The notes: generated by a model not told the origin, from the letters alone. A DNA stretch of 64,000 nt from Verrucomicrobiia bacterium (GCA_019634635.1 JAHCBB010000016.1:1-64000); one strand, 5' to 3'; numbered from the stretch's first letter, positions 9,036 to 18,366 are shown. Translations and numbers: made by a program.

Positions 9036-10136
9036 TCAAATCCCCGGGTCGTAGACCGGGAGCGAGTGCTCGGTCGACACCTCCGGGGCAAGGGAGTCCC
9101 CGTTGCGCGCCAGCACCCGGTAGGTGCGGATCTGGAAGCTGACCTCGTCCCCGTCCACCAGGCCGTGCCGGGCAAACTCCTCCTTGCTGACGCGGGCGCG
9201 GATGACCAGTCCCGAGGGGGTCTCGAGCTCAATGCGCAGCATGACGCCGAGGAAGTAGATCCGCCGGACCCGCGCCCGGTAGCGCAGTTCGGCGGGCTGT
9301 GGGGACAACTGCACGGCGTAGGGACGAAACCCGATGCGCAGGGTCTGTCCCTCGCCCGCGCCATGCGACGGAAAGCGCAGTTCGCTCAGGCGGGCCTCGC
9401 CGTCCTGAACCTTCAATTCCAGCACGTTCATCACGCCGATGAAGCGCGCCACAAACTCGTTGGCGGGCTGTTCGTACACTTCCCGCGGCGTCCCGATCTG
9501 CTCCAGCCGCCCGCGGCTGAAGATCACAATGCGGTTGCTGACCTCCAGCGCCTCCTCCTGGTCGTGGGTCACGAAGACGGTGGTGACGTTCAACTCGTGG
9601 TGCAGTTTGACGAGCCACTCGCGGAGTTCCTGGCGGACCTTGGCATCCACAGCCCCGAACGGCTCGTCCAGCAGCAGCACCTCGGGTTGCGGCGCCAGCG
9701 CCCGTGCGATTGCAACCCGCTGTCGCTGCCCGCCGGACAGCTGATGCGGATAGCGCCGTCCGAGCCCTTCGAGCCCGAAGAGCGACAGCAGTTCGTCCAC
9801 CCGCGTGGCTCTCTTGTCCGGGGGCCACTTCCGGATTTTGAGCCCAAAGGCGATGTTGTCGGCGACGGACATCGTCTTGAAGAGCGCATAGCCCTGGAAC
9901 ACGAACCCGATGTTCCGGCGCTGCACGGCGACATCGTTCATGCGGCGTCCGCCGATCATCACGTCGCCGGACGTCGGGAGTTCGAGCCCCGCGATCATGC
10001 GCAATACCGTGGTCTTGCCGCCGCCGCTGGGGCCGAGGAGCCCGATGAGCTCGCCCTCGGCGACGGTGAACGAGACGGCGTCCACGGCGACGACGGATCC
10101 GAATTGTTTGGAGACCGCGCGCAGTTCGATGCTCAT
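9036..10136 (-). CDS. cysA: Sulfate/thiosulfate ABC transporter ATP-binding protein
   Basis: A 366-residue ATPase of the sulfate importer. Walker [10 protein letters not shown] is at 35-43, the signature LSGGQ at 133-137 and Walker B VLLLDEP at 153-159. A C-terminal TOBE-like regulatory region (about 240-355) is typical of CysA. The start lies within a 4-base ATGA overlap with the cysW stop. The longer open frame upstream was rejected because it would run through cysW. Assignment to sulfate rather than molybdate or another oxyanion rests on the adjacent CysT, CysW and sulfate-binding proteins. Confidence 0.95.
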   Translation of the reverse strand: MSIELRAVSKQFGSVVAVDAVSFTVAEGELIGLLGPSGGGKTTVLRMIAGLELPTSGDVMIGGRRMNDVAVQRRNIGFVFQGYALFKTMSVADNIAFGLKIRKWPPDKRATRVDELLSLFGLEGLGRRYPHQLSGGQRQRVAIARALAPQPEVLLLDEPFGAVDAKVRQELREWLVKLHHELNVTTVFVTHDQEEALEVSNRIVIFSRGRLEQIGTPREVYEQPANEFVARFIGVMNVLELKVQDGEARLSELRFPSHGAGEGQTLRIGFRPYAVQLSPQPAELRYRARVRRIYFLGVMLRIELETPSGLVIRARVSKEEFARHGLVDGDEVSFQIRTYRVLARNGDSLAPEVSTEHSLPVYDPGI

Positions 10137-11053
10137 GGGGTGTCGGGGAAATCGGGGCCCGGCGCCGCGGGGGCGACCTGTGCGTCGTGGAGATCCCGCT
10201 CCTGGCGCCATTCGAGCCAGGTCTTGAGGAGCAGGGTGAGGAGCGCCAGGAGGGTGAGCAGGCCGGCGACCGAGAACGCCGCGGCCCCCTGGAAGCCGTT
10301 GTAGAGTTTCTCGACCCGCAGCGGCAGGGTGTCGGTGCGTCCGGTGATGTTGCCGCTCACCACGGAGACCGCGCCGAATTCGCCCATCGCCCGGGAATTG
10401 CAGAGGATCACCCCATACAGCAGCGCCCATTTCACGCCGGGGAGGGTGACGTGCCAGAAGGTCTGCCAGCCGCTGGCGCCCAGGGTGAGCGCGGCCTGCT
10501 CCGGTTCGGAGCCCTGCGCCTGCATCAGCGGAATGAGCTCGCGGGCGACGAAGGGCAGGGTGACGAAGATCGTGGCCAGGACGATGCCCGGCGTTGCGAA
10601 GATGATCTGAATGTCCCGGGCATCCAGCCAGGGTCCGAGATAGCCCTGGAGGCCAAACAGGATCACATAGATCAAGCCGGCGACGACCGGCGAGACGGAA
10701 AACGGCAGGTCAATCAGTGTGAGCAGGAGCGGTTTGCCGGGGAACTCAAACCGGGCGACGGCCCAGGCGGCGGCGATGCCGAACACCAGGTTGAGCGGCA
10801 CACTCACCGCGGCGACGAGGAGGGTCAGGCGGATGGCGGACACCGTGTCGGGATCGGCGATCGCCCCCACGACCGCCCCGACACCGTCGGCAAACGCCTG
10901 CGCAAACACGTTGACCAGCGGCAGCACAAGAAAGACCCCGCAAAACAACAGGGCGACCGAGATCAGCAGGCGGCGGACCCAGGGGGATTCCTCCATCCCG
11001 CGGGCGGATTTGCGGAGGGCACGGCCTGCAGGGCGCTGGACGATTCCGGCCAT
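10133..11053 (-). CDS. cysW: Sulfate ABC transporter permease CysW
   Basis: A 306-residue inner-membrane permease with about six helices and the binding-protein-dependent EAA loop around [18 protein letters not shown], followed by [16 protein letters not shown], which matches CysW. It forms the channel with CysT. Translation is coupled to cysA by a 4-base overlap, and its start lies 3 bases after the cysT stop. Confidence 0.95.
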   Translation of the reverse strand: MAGIVQRPAGRALRKSARGMEESPWVRRLLISVALLFCGVFLVLPLVNVFAQAFADGVGAVVGAIADPDTVSAIRLTLLVAAVSVPLNLVFGIAAAWAVARFEFPGKPLLLTLIDLPFSVSPVVAGLIYVILFGLQGYLGPWLDARDIQIIFATPGIVLATIFVTLPFVARELIPLMQAQGSEPEQAALTLGASGWQTFWHVTLPGVKWALLYGVILCNSRAMGEFGAVSVVSGNITGRTDTLPLRVEKLYNGFQGAAAFSVAGLLTLLALLTLLLKTWLEWRQERDLHDAQVAPAAPGPDFPDTP

Positions 11054-11056
11054 GGA

Positions 11057-11881
11057 TCAGCGTTCGAAGCGGCTGGCCCACCGTTCCAGCAGGTTGATGA
11101 CCGCCAGCAGGGAAAAAGAGACGACCAGCAGTACCACCGCCAGCGCCATCGCCCCGGGGTAGTCGTAGTCCTCGAGGCGCATCACGATCAGGTAGGGCGC
11201 GATTTCAGTCCGGCCGAGGAGATTGCCCGAGATGAACACCACGGAGCCGTATTCGCCGATCGCCCGGCCAAAGGAGAGGGCAAAGCCGGTCAGCATGGAT
11301 GGGAGCAGCATCGGTGCAATCACGCGGCGGAACGTGGCGCCGCGACCGGCACCGAGCATCGCGGCGGCCTCCTCGATCTCGGGATCCAGGTTGCCGATGA
11401 CCGGTTGCAGGGTGCGGACCATGAACGGAAGGCCGGTGAAGGTCAGGGCGATCACCACGCCCAAACGCGAATAGGCGCCCTCGATTCCGAGAGGCACCAG
11501 GAAGCGCCCCAGCCACCCGTTGGGGGCGAACAGGCTGGCCAGGGTGAGGCCGGCGACCGCCGTGGGCAGGGCAAACGGAAAATCCACGAGGGCGTCCAGC
11601 AACCGGCGGCCGGTGAATTCGTATCGGGTCAGCACCCACGCCAAAAGCGTTCCAAACACCGCGTTCAGGGTGGCGGCCACCGCCGAGGCGCCGAAGGTCA
11701 GGCGGAAGGCCGCCAGCGCGCGATCGTTGGTCGTCAGCCTCCAGAATTCCTCCAGCGACAGCGCGGACGCCCGCAGCACCAGCGCCCCCAGCGGAATGAG
11801 CACGATCACCCCGAGGTAAAACAGGGTGAACCCCAGCGTCAGCCCGAAGCCGGGCAGGGGAGTGTGCCGTTTAGCGGACAT
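11057..11881 (-). CDS. cysT: Sulfate ABC transporter permease CysT (CysU)
   Basis: A 274-residue permease, partner of CysW. It has about six membrane segments, the EAA-type loop IEEAAAMLGAGRGATFRRV and the conserved RAIGEYGSVVFISGNL of CysT. It begins 32 bases after the deacylase gene, which is inserted between the binding-protein gene and this permease. Confidence 0.95.
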   Translation of the reverse strand: MSAKRHTPLPGFGLTLGFTLFYLGVIVLIPLGALVLRASALSLEEFWRLTTNDRALAAFRLTFGASAVAATLNAVFGTLLAWVLTRYEFTGRRLLDALVDFPFALPTAVAGLTLASLFAPNGWLGRFLVPLGIEGAYSRLGVVIALTFTGLPFMVRTLQPVIGNLDPEIEEAAAMLGAGRGATFRRVIAPMLLPSMLTGFALSFGRAIGEYGSVVFISGNLLGRTEIAPYLIVMRLEDYDYPGAMALAVVLLVVSFSLLAVINLLERWASRFER

Positions 11882-11913
11882 CCTCGGACCTCCAGGTGGA
11901 ACCGGCCCCGGCG

Positions 11914-12750
11914 TCAGATATTTTGCGCGATCGCCTGGAGCAGCCGGAACTCCTTGAGAATGGTCCCGAGCGCCGACACCAGGGCGTCCACCTGACGGTG
12001 CAGCGGCGCCCGTTGCGGGGTCTCAAGGGTGATCTCAAAGGGGGGATTGAGTGTCCCGGGACGCGATTCCAGCATGCCGGGATAGCCGGAATGGATGATC
12101 CCGTGGCGTGCCTCGAATCCGTCAATGGACTCCCGGTGATTGCGGGGCAAGTGACGCCCCGCCTCGAGCAGGGCCGGACGCAACAAGTGTTCGGAGAGCA
12201 CCGCCCCGCGGACGAATCCGTACAGTCCGTCGCTCGTGTCGTCGCTGTGGAGCGTGATGATTCCATGAAACGCGTTTTCCTCGAGCTCCGATTCCAGGAT
12301 GCGAACCTCCGGCTCGTCGGTGCCCGTCCAAAATTCGCGGTTCAGGTCCCTGCCGGACCGCGAGTGGCGGGTGTTGTCCTCGAAGCCGCTCGGATTGCAG
12401 ACCGGATACAGGAACACCGCGTAGCCTTCGCCAATTGCCGGGTCGTCGGCAAGCTGTTCGAGGAAGCGTGCCAGCGCGAGAACCCCCTCCGGTTCGTCCC
12501 CGTGAATCGTGGCGAAGATGCCAATGTGGAGCATGTCCCCGCCCCCGGGCCTCCCGACGTACATGTACCTCGGAATGGAATAGGCATGGCCGCCATGGGA
12601 AAAGCTCCCATGGGCCGTGCACAGGATCCGATCGCAGCGCCTCACGACACGGTCCATTGGCTCGAGGACCCGACGGAATGAGCGGCGTCCTCCCTCCGCG
12701 GGTTGCGGGAGGGTCCGTGCGGATTGGATCGGCGTGATGTGCGGGCTCAC
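11914..12750 (-). CDS. M14-type zinc carboxypeptidase / deacylase (AstE-ASPA-like) inside the sulfate operon
   Basis: A protein of about 278 residues in the M14 / succinylglutamate desuccinylase superfamily. Predicted zinc ligands are His83 and Glu86 (TIHGDEPEG) and His168 (IITLHSDD), with the catalytic Glu near 243 (FEITLETP). The substrate-binding GRDLNREF is close to the family's DLNRNF. Such enzymes remove an acyl group or a C-terminal residue from small molecules. There is no signal peptide, so it should act in the cytoplasm. The start is uncertain: GTG 12750 lies 28 bases after the upstream stop, and ATG 12657 is the alternative. Its place between the sulfate-binding protein and the permease suggests a sulfur-compound substrate; that is inference. 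Confidence 0.85.
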   Translation of the reverse strand: MSPHITPIQSARTLPQPAEGGRRSFRRVLEPMDRVVRRCDRILCTAHGSFSHGGHAYSIPRYMYVGRPGGGDMLHIGIFATIHGDEPEGVLALARFLEQLADDPAIGEGYAVFLYPVCNPSGFEDNTRHSRSGRDLNREFWTGTDEPEVRILESELEENAFHGIITLHSDDTSDGLYGFVRGAVLSEHLLRPALLEAGRHLPRNHRESIDGFEARHGIIHSGYPGMLESRPGTLNPPFEITLETPQRAPLHRQVDALVSALGTILKEFRLLQAIAQNI

Positions 12751-12778
12751 GGGGGCTTGGGATGGGACGTGGAGGGCG

Positions 12779-13816
12779 TCAACGGGGGCGTGCGGCGGTG
12801 AGAATGACGTCAAAGAGGCCGCCGTCGGCGAAATGCTTTTGCTGGGCTGCCGCCCATCCGGCGAAATCGCGATCAATGGTCAGCAGTTCGATTTGGGGAT
12901 GGCGCCGCGAATACTTTGCGGCCACGGACTCCATGCGGGGGCGGAAGAAGTGTTTGGCGATGATTTCCTGGCCTGCCTCCGTGTACAGGAACTCCAGGTA
13001 TGCCTTCGCCACGGCCTCGGTGCCCTTGCGACGGGTCACGCGGTCCACGACGGCGACCGGGGGCTCGGCGAGAATGCTGAGGGACGGGGTTACGATCTCG
13101 AACTGGTCCTCGCCGAATTCCTTGAGGCTCAGGAAGGCTTCGTTCTCCCACGTGATCAACACGTCCCCGATGCCCCGTTGGGCGAACGTCGTCGTGGCCC
13201 CTCGTGCCCCGGTGTCGAGGACCGGCACATTGCGGAAGACGGCCTCCATGAACTCCCGGGCCTTCGCCTCGTCGCCGCCGTGGCGGCGGAGGGCATATCC
13301 CCAGGCGGCCAGATAGTTCCACCGGGCGCCACCGCCGGTCTTGGGATTCGGCGTGATGACGGCGATTCCCGGGCGGGCCAGATCGTCCCAATCCCGGATC
13401 TGCTTCGGGTTCCCCTTGCGCACGAGGAAAACGATGACCGAGGTGTACGGGGAGCTGTTGTCGGGGAGGCGACGCTGCCAGTCGGTGGCGATCGCACGGG
13501 ACCGCGAAGCGATCACGTCAATGTCGTGCGACAGGGCCAGCGTGACGACGTCGGCGCCGAGACCGTCCATTACCGCGCGTGCCTGCCGTCCCGAGCCTCC
13601 ATGGGATTGCTGAATCGTCACCGTGTCGCCGTGCTGTTCCTTCCAGGACTTGCTGAAGGCGGCGTTCACCTCGGCGTAGAGTTCGCGCGTGGGGTCGTAG
13701 GACACGTTCAGGAGGCGAAACTCCCTGGCGTGGGCGCACGCCGCAGCGAAGCCTGCCAGCAACAGGCACCCGATGGCCCGGCGGGTCCGTTGTGCGATGG
13801 GCAGGGAAATGCTCAC
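12779..13816 (-). CDS. sbp: Periplasmic sulfate-binding protein
   Basis: A 345-residue solute-binding protein of the Sbp/CysP family. A signal peptide occupies about residues 1-31 ([19 protein letters not shown]). Conserved family stretches are [40 protein letters not shown] and [19 protein letters not shown]. It captures sulfate (or thiosulfate) for CysTWA. The GTG start overlaps the pseudopilin stop by 4 bases (GTGA), so its translation is probably coupled to that gene. Confidence 0.95.
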   Translation of the reverse strand: MSISLPIAQRTRRAIGCLLLAGFAAACAHAREFRLLNVSYDPTRELYAEVNAAFSKSWKEQHGDTVTIQQSHGGSGRQARAVMDGLGADVVTLALSHDIDVIASRSRAIATDWQRRLPDNSSPYTSVIVFLVRKGNPKQIRDWDDLARPGIAVITPNPKTGGGARWNYLAAWGYALRRHGGDEAKAREFMEAVFRNVPVLDTGARGATTTFAQRGIGDVLITWENEAFLSLKEFGEDQFEIVTPSLSILAEPPVAVVDRVTRRKGTEAVAKAYLEFLYTEAGQEIIAKHFFRPRMESVAAKYSRRHPQIELLTIDRDFAGWAAAQQKHFADGGLFDVILTAARPR

Positions 13817-14586
13817 TGAATGGAGGCTCCGATCTGGCCGCGGCGCCAGTCATTGTCGTCGTAGGTCCGCCACGTGCGGTTCGTCTGCGACTGCTCGGCG
13901 TGGCCATCGGCATAGGTGATGTTGGCGACGCCGGCATGGCGTCCCAACAGCCGCGCCTGCTGGTTGGGCAGGGCCGCATCATCAAACGCCCAGGGTTGCG
14001 GGTACATGCCGCCTCTGGATGGGGAGCCGTTGGCGCGTCCGGCGTCGCCCAGCACAATGAATTGCGAGGGACGGACGATCGAAGTCACCGGGGTGGCTTC
14101 ATTGAACCCGAAATCCGGGTTTGCCCGGTACCACGCCTGCTGGACGGCATTGTCGAGGTTGGCTTCATTGTGATTGTTGCCGTAGTCGGTGGTGAACCAT
14201 GCACCCGCCCGCGGGGCCTCCCACTTTGGGCCGTTGGGGCAACGAAAAATGTTGGTGGCCCGGCCAATGTAGGGCAGGAGCACCTGCCGGTACGAGTACG
14301 ATGAGCGGGCCTCCCAGGTGTCGGGAGTCCCCGGCGGCGCAGTCCGCTCCGTGACATGCGCGGGGAAACGTCCGGCATGATCCTCGACGTACATGGTGTA
14401 TCCCAATCCGACCTGTCGCACGTTGCTGAGGCAATGGACACGCCTGGCCGTGCCCTTTGCGCGGGCAAGTGCCGGCAGAAGCATGCCGGCGAGGATGGCG
14501 ATGATGGCGATGACCACCAAGAATTCAATGAGCGTAAAGCCCGGACGTGTGGCGCTTCCATGGCGGGAGTAGCCGTTGATTTTCAT
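13813..14586 (-). CDS. Pseudopilin-like secreted protein, first gene of the sulfate operon
   Basis: A 257-residue protein with a type IV prepilin leader: a short basic leader ends in Gly, followed by [24 protein letters not shown], i.e. cleavage before Phe with Glu at position 5 (the full motif is at about residues 16-40). The body has the Verrucomicrobia/Planctomycetes pseudopilin look, with [15 protein letters not shown] after the helix and a late ADGH motif. ATG 14586 was chosen because the leader then has normal length. It is the promoter-proximal gene of the sulfate operon, which is odd; whether it contributes to uptake or only shares the transcript is unknown. Confidence 0.9.
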   Translation of the reverse strand: MKINGYSRHGSATRPGFTLIEFLVVIAIIAILAGMLLPALARAKGTARRVHCLSNVRQVGLGYTMYVEDHAGRFPAHVTERTAPPGTPDTWEARSSYSYRQVLLPYIGRATNIFRCPNGPKWEAPRAGAWFTTDYGNNHNEANLDNAVQQAWYRANPDFGFNEATPVTSIVRPSQFIVLGDAGRANGSPSRGGMYPQPWAFDDAALPNQQARLLGRHAGVANITYADGHAEQSQTNRTWRTYDDNDWRRGQIGASIQ

Positions 14587-14689
14587 GGCGAAATGTCTTT
14601 GTCGCGTCTGCGAGATCGAGGGCCTCGCCAGTGGATTCGGTGTGGTCCCCACGCAGACGGCACGAGCAGTTTCCAAATAAACTCTATCA

Positions 14690-14704
14690 TGTCAATCGGG
14701 ATTG
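14690..14704 (-). promoter_or_regulatory. -35 box of the sulfate operon overlapped by a dyad
   Basis: On the minus strand a perfect TTGACA lies at 14695-14690. It is overlapped by the dyad CAATC-GG-GATTG (14693-14704), whose 5-base arms are exact reverse complements. I see no good -10 box at standard spacing, so the promoter may need an activator or be imperfect. An Rrf2 dimer bound here would block or recruit RNA polymerase. Confidence 0.45.
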
Positions 14705-14784
14705 TTTTGAAATCTTGATAATTTTCAATTTTTGAAGTGTTTCTACGGAATTCTGCAGTCGGAGCGCATAAACTTGATCAGAAG

Positions 14785-14794
14785 AATCGGGATT
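14785..14794. promoter_or_regulatory. Second AATC-GG-GATT dyad, just upstream of the Rrf2 start codon
   Basis: The same 10-base element found at 14694-14703 recurs here, 16 bases before the GTG start of the Rrf2 regulator. Two copies of one dyad in a 224-base divergent spacer next to an Rrf2 gene suggest that regulator's operators, allowing autoregulation at this copy. Prediction only. Confidence 0.4.
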
Positions 14795-14810
14795 TCTAGG
14801 ATCCGAATCC

Positions 14811-15272
14811 GTGAAGCTTTCTGTTCGCGGTGAGTATGCGATTCGGGCCTTGGGAGTTCTCGGTGCGCACTACGGGGATGCGGTGGTGCGCATCCAGGCG
14901 ATCTCCGAGCAGCAGAACATTCCCAAAAGGTTTCTTGAGCAGATCCTGAACGACCTGAAGGCGGCGGGCTTCGTGGAGAGCCGCAGGGGGGTTGCGGGCG
15001 GTTATCGGCTGGCCATGCCCCCGGAGCAAATCCGGCTGGCCCGGGTGATCCGCCATTTGGAGGGGGCCCTGGCACCCGTGAGCTGTGTTTCGGAGCGGTT
15101 CTATGCGAAGTGCACGTGCCCCGACGAGGCGCTCTGCCCCCTGCGCTCGGTCATGAAGGAGGTTCGGGACGCCATCGCCACCATTCTGGAGACGACCACC
15201 ATCGCGGACCTGGTGCAGCGGGCGCGTCAGCTCCGACAGGCTCCCGACCGGCCCCTCGATTTTGTGATTTGA
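14811..15272 (+). CDS. Rrf2-family transcriptional regulator with four cysteines
   Basis: A 153-residue winged-helix regulator of the Rrf2 family (IscR, NsrR, CymR). The start MKLSVRGEYAIRAL, the recognition region IPKRFLEQILNDLKAAGFV and the wing SRRGVAGGYRL are all typical. Cys92, Cys101, Cys103 and Cys109 lie in the segment where Fe-S-binding members carry their cluster ligands, but the spacing (C-x8-C-x-C-x5-C) differs from IscR. It may bind an Fe-S cluster or sense thiols or cysteine. Being divergent from a sulfate uptake operon, a CymR-like role in sulfur supply is the simplest reading. The start is GTG 14811. Confidence 0.9.
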   Translation: MKLSVRGEYAIRALGVLGAHYGDAVVRIQAISEQQNIPKRFLEQILNDLKAAGFVESRRGVAGGYRLAMPPEQIRLARVIRHLEGALAPVSCVSERFYAKCTCPDEALCPLRSVMKEVRDAIATILETTTIADLVQRARQLRQAPDRPLDFVI

Positions 15273-15346
15273 TGCCGCGGAATCCCAGCGGACTTGAATT
15301 CGAGGCTGGCCGAAGGGTCCAACGTCGGGCTACGAATCTGGAACCG

Positions 15347-16642
15347 ATGAAACCACTCAAGCTGCTTGGATTTTGGTGGGTTCTGTGTCTTGCGGCGGGG
15401 GCCTCTGACGATTGGTCTCAATGGCGGGGCCCGCGTTTCAATGGTTCCTCACCCGCCGCTTCGCTGCCTGGGCAAATCGCGCCCGAAACCCTCCGCTGGT
15501 CGGTCCCCCTGCCCGGACCGGCCGGATCCACTCCGGTCGTCTCCGGCAACCGGATCGTTCTGACGAGCCCCGACGAGGCGCGGAATCTGAATCTGCTCTG
15601 CCTGGATGCGGCCACCGGGAAGCTGCTCTGGACCCGCACCGTCGCGGAGGGAGACAAGGAAAAGGGCCGCAACAACATGGCGGCGCCATCACCGGTGACC
15701 GACGGGCACCGGGTCATTGCGTTGTTTGGCACGGGCGACCTCGCGGCATTTGACCTCGATGGGCGTGAGCTTTGGAAGCGCCCCCTGTACCGGGATTACG
15801 GACGGTTTGCCATCATGTGGATTTACGGGGCCAGTCCGTTGCTCCACGACGGCCAGCTCATCATCCCGGTGCTCCAGCGGGATGAAATGCCGGCCGACTA
15901 CCCGCTGTTTGATGGCAGGCCGGAGCGGGATTCGTTCCTGCTGGGTCTCGACCCCGCCACCGGCAAAACCTTGTGGAAGGCACCCCGGAAAACGGACTCC
16001 ACCAAGGAAAGCCTCGAGAGCTATGCCACCCCATTTCCTTACAACGGCTCGCGAGGCACGGAGATCCTGATCGTCGGGGGAGATCACGTCAGCGGACACC
16101 GCCCCAAGGATGGCTCGGAGATCTGGCGCGCGCGGCTCTACGACAAGCGGGATGACTGGTATCGCATCGTCACCTCCCCGGTCGCCGCCGATGGATTGAT
16201 CTACGCCTGCGGGCCCAAAGGGCAGCCCGTGGTGGCGTTTCGGGAGGGCGGCGAGGGCGATGTGACGGCGACCCACCGGGTCTGGGAATTTCGGGACGCC
16301 CCCACCGACTGGGCCACGCCATTGCTGCTGGATGGCAAAATGTTCATCCTCGATGGGGGGCGGCGGATCCTGACCCGCGTGGATCCCAAGACCGGTGCCG
16401 CGGTCTGGTCCGGCAAGCTGGAAGGCAGTGAGCCCATCTGGAGTTCGCCCACCGGAGCGGACGGCAAGATCTACCTTGTCAGCGAGAAGGGCGAGGTCTT
16501 CGTGGTGTCCGCCGGGGATGAATTTCGCGTTCTAAGCCGGCTGGATCTGGACGACGGGCCCACCCGGTCTTCGGTGGTCCCGACTCCTGGCGCGGTGCTG
16601 GTCCGGACGGCGCAGCACCTGCATTGTTTCGGATCCAAGTGA
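15347..16642 (+). CDS. Secreted PQQ-like beta-propeller protein
   Basis: A 431-residue exported protein with a signal peptide (about 1-20, LLGFWWVLCLAAGASDD) and repeated propeller blades of the PQQ_2 kind. Blades carry motifs such as LCLDAATGKLLWTR, LGLDPATGKTLWKA and RVDPKTGAAVWSG, where the tryptophan-bearing A-x-D-x-x-T-G-x-x-x-W pattern is diagnostic. The N-terminal DWSQWRGPRFNG is very common in such proteins from Planctomycetes and Verrucomicrobia. No clear catalytic residues of alcohol dehydrogenases are seen, so it may be a binding or scaffold propeller rather than an enzyme. It is followed 14 bases later by the amidase gene. Confidence 0.88.
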   Translation: MKPLKLLGFWWVLCLAAGASDDWSQWRGPRFNGSSPAASLPGQIAPETLRWSVPLPGPAGSTPVVSGNRIVLTSPDEARNLNLLCLDAATGKLLWTRTVAEGDKEKGRNNMAAPSPVTDGHRVIALFGTGDLAAFDLDGRELWKRPLYRDYGRFAIMWIYGASPLLHDGQLIIPVLQRDEMPADYPLFDGRPERDSFLLGLDPATGKTLWKAPRKTDSTKESLESYATPFPYNGSRGTEILIVGGDHVSGHRPKDGSEIWRARLYDKRDDWYRIVTSPVAADGLIYACGPKGQPVVAFREGGEGDVTATHRVWEFRDAPTDWATPLLLDGKMFILDGGRRILTRVDPKTGAAVWSGKLEGSEPIWSSPTGADGKIYLVSEKGEVFVVSAGDEFRVLSRLDLDDGPTRSSVVPTPGAVLVRTAQHLHCFGSK

Positions 16643-16656
16643 CCGCGCTGTTGCGC

Positions 16657-17691
16657 ATGCCCAAGGCTCCGGGTTGCCGGATGCCGTCCGCAGGGTCTTG
16701 GGTGGGCCTGTTGGGGTGGATGGTTTGGGCATGGGCCAGCCTTGGCGGCCTTGCTGCGGTCCGCGGAGCGGCGTCATCGGTCCCGTTTCAAGAAATCAAC
16801 GGCCTGTTGCGGGTGGACCTGATGGCCTGGGGGGAGCGGGAGGGCTTCAAAAGCCGCTGGAATCCCGGCACCGGGTCCTTGATCCTGACGAATCGTTCCA
16901 CCCGGATGGCGTTCAAGGTGGACACCGCCCGACTGGAGCTCGACGGGGTGATGGTGTGGCTGCAACGGCCCGTGATTCGCAGCGGCAACCGTCCGTTTCT
17001 GTCCGCCCAAGATCTCGATGCGATCGTCCAACCGCTGCTCAAGCCCACCCGTCTTCCGGCCGGGAAGAAGATCCGGAAGATCGCCATCAGCGCCGGCCAT
17101 GGCGGCAAGGATCCCGGCAATACTCAGGGAGTGCGCCAGGAAAAGGTGTACACGCTCAAGCTGGCCCGTGAGGTCGAGCAGCGATTGCGGGCCGCCGGCT
17201 TTGAGGTCGTTCAGGTCCGGGATCGGGACGTGTACGTCCCGCTGGAGGAGCGTCCGGCCCGGGCCAACCGCGCGAAAGCCGATCTCTACCTGTCCCTGCA
17301 CTTTAACGGGGCCGCAGCCACCTCGGGAACAGCCAACGGGACGGAAACCTATGCGCTGACCCCCCGCGACGGCCGTTCCACCAACGGCGGACGCAGTTCC
17401 GGATCCCAGGAAGGCAACCGGCAGGACCGGGAAAACCTCCTGCTGGCATACCACATTCACAAGAAGATCGTTGGCACGATGGGCCTGGCGGATCGTGGGG
17501 TTCGCCACGCGAACTTCGTCGAGCTCCGCAGCGCCCGCATGCCCGCAGTATTGATTGAGGGCGGGTTCATGGACCATCGGGCGGATGGCACCAAGATCTT
17601 CAGCGACCAGGTCCGCGGACGGCTCGCCGACGCCATTGTGGACGGCGTCAAGGCGTACCAGCGCGCGGTCCAGCGGGGGGGGAGCCAGTGA
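16657..17691 (+). CDS. N-acetylmuramoyl-L-alanine amidase (Amidase_3)
   Basis: A 344-residue periplasmic cell-wall hydrolase that cleaves the bond between MurNAc and the stem peptide. A signal peptide of about 40 residues is followed by a copper-amine-oxidase-N-like domain (about 45-130) and the catalytic domain. Zinc ligands are His148 (SAGHGGKDPGN), Glu162 (RQEKVYTLKLA) and His215 (YLSLHFN); the catalytic Glu is about 301 (VLIEGGFMDH). All expected residues are present. ATG 16657 was preferred over an earlier TTG overlapping the previous gene. It precedes the sigma factor by 15 bases. Confidence 0.93.
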   Translation: MPKAPGCRMPSAGSWVGLLGWMVWAWASLGGLAAVRGAASSVPFQEINGLLRVDLMAWGEREGFKSRWNPGTGSLILTNRSTRMAFKVDTARLELDGVMVWLQRPVIRSGNRPFLSAQDLDAIVQPLLKPTRLPAGKKIRKIAISAGHGGKDPGNTQGVRQEKVYTLKLAREVEQRLRAAGFEVVQVRDRDVYVPLEERPARANRAKADLYLSLHFNGAAATSGTANGTETYALTPRDGRSTNGGRSSGSQEGNRQDRENLLLAYHIHKKIVGTMGLADRGVRHANFVELRSARMPAVLIEGGFMDHRADGTKIFSDQVRGRLADAIVDGVKAYQRAVQRGGSQ

Positions 17692-17706
17692 CCTGCAACG
17701 CCACGG

Positions 17707-18327
17707 ATGCTCTGGAAATCCCCTGCGGAGCCGCCCCAACCCACCGTGGCTGACGAACGCCCCGATGCTGAACTGGTGGCCGCGGTGATCGCGGGGGACA
17801 GCGCCGCGTTTGAGGGGATCGTCCGCAGGTACCAGTCGCGACTCTTTGCCACCGCGCGGCGCCATGCCCGGCGGGAGGATGAAGTGGCAGACCTCGTGCA
17901 GGAGATCTTCCTCAAGGCCTTTTCCAAACTGTCCACATGGCGTGGCAACGCGCCGTTTGAGCATTGGCTGATGCGGCTGGCGGTCCGGACCTGCTACGAC
18001 GCATTGCGCAGCCATCAGCGCAATCGCGAGCACACGGTCAGCAGTCTGGCGCCCGAGGAAACCGACTGGCTGGAACGCCACGCGGTCGCCGCGGAGGCTG
18101 CCGGGACGGACAGTGCGGCGGCGCGGACGCTTGTGAACCGGATCCTTGAGCAAATGTCGCCGGCGAACCGGCTGGTCATCACGCTGCTGGAGCTGGAGGA
18201 TCGCCCCGTGAAGGAGATCGCAGCACTCACCGGATGGTCGGTGCCCCTGGTCAAGGTCCGGGCCTTTCGTGCTCGCGCCGAAATGCGACGGATCCTGTCG
18301 CGGATGACCCGGGACAAGTTTGTGTAA
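17707..18327 (+). CDS. ECF-type RNA polymerase sigma factor
   Basis: A 206-residue sigma factor. Region 2 spans about 22-92 (FEGIVRRYQSRLFATARR, then DEVADLVQEIFLKAF, the core-binding and -10 region) and region 4 about 140-195 (PANRLVITLLELEDRPVKEIAALTG helix-turn-helix). It is followed by two short genes for membrane or exported proteins, the usual arrangement in which an anti-sigma factor controls the ECF factor. Its position after a cell-wall amidase hints at an envelope-stress role. Confidence 0.93.
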   Translation: MLWKSPAEPPQPTVADERPDAELVAAVIAGDSAAFEGIVRRYQSRLFATARRHARREDEVADLVQEIFLKAFSKLSTWRGNAPFEHWLMRLAVRTCYDALRSHQRNREHTVSSLAPEETDWLERHAVAAEAAGTDSAAARTLVNRILEQMSPANRLVITLLELEDRPVKEIAALTGWSVPLVKVRAFRARAEMRRILSRMTRDKFV

Positions 18328-18366
18328 CCGCGCGATGCCTCCCTGCGTCCGAGCTCCTGACCCGTC

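Noticed and set aside
14680..14810. Sulfur-related riboswitch in the AT-rich spacer
   Set aside because: No SAM-box-like conserved core or terminator hairpin could be found; only short dyads are visible, which fit protein operators better.
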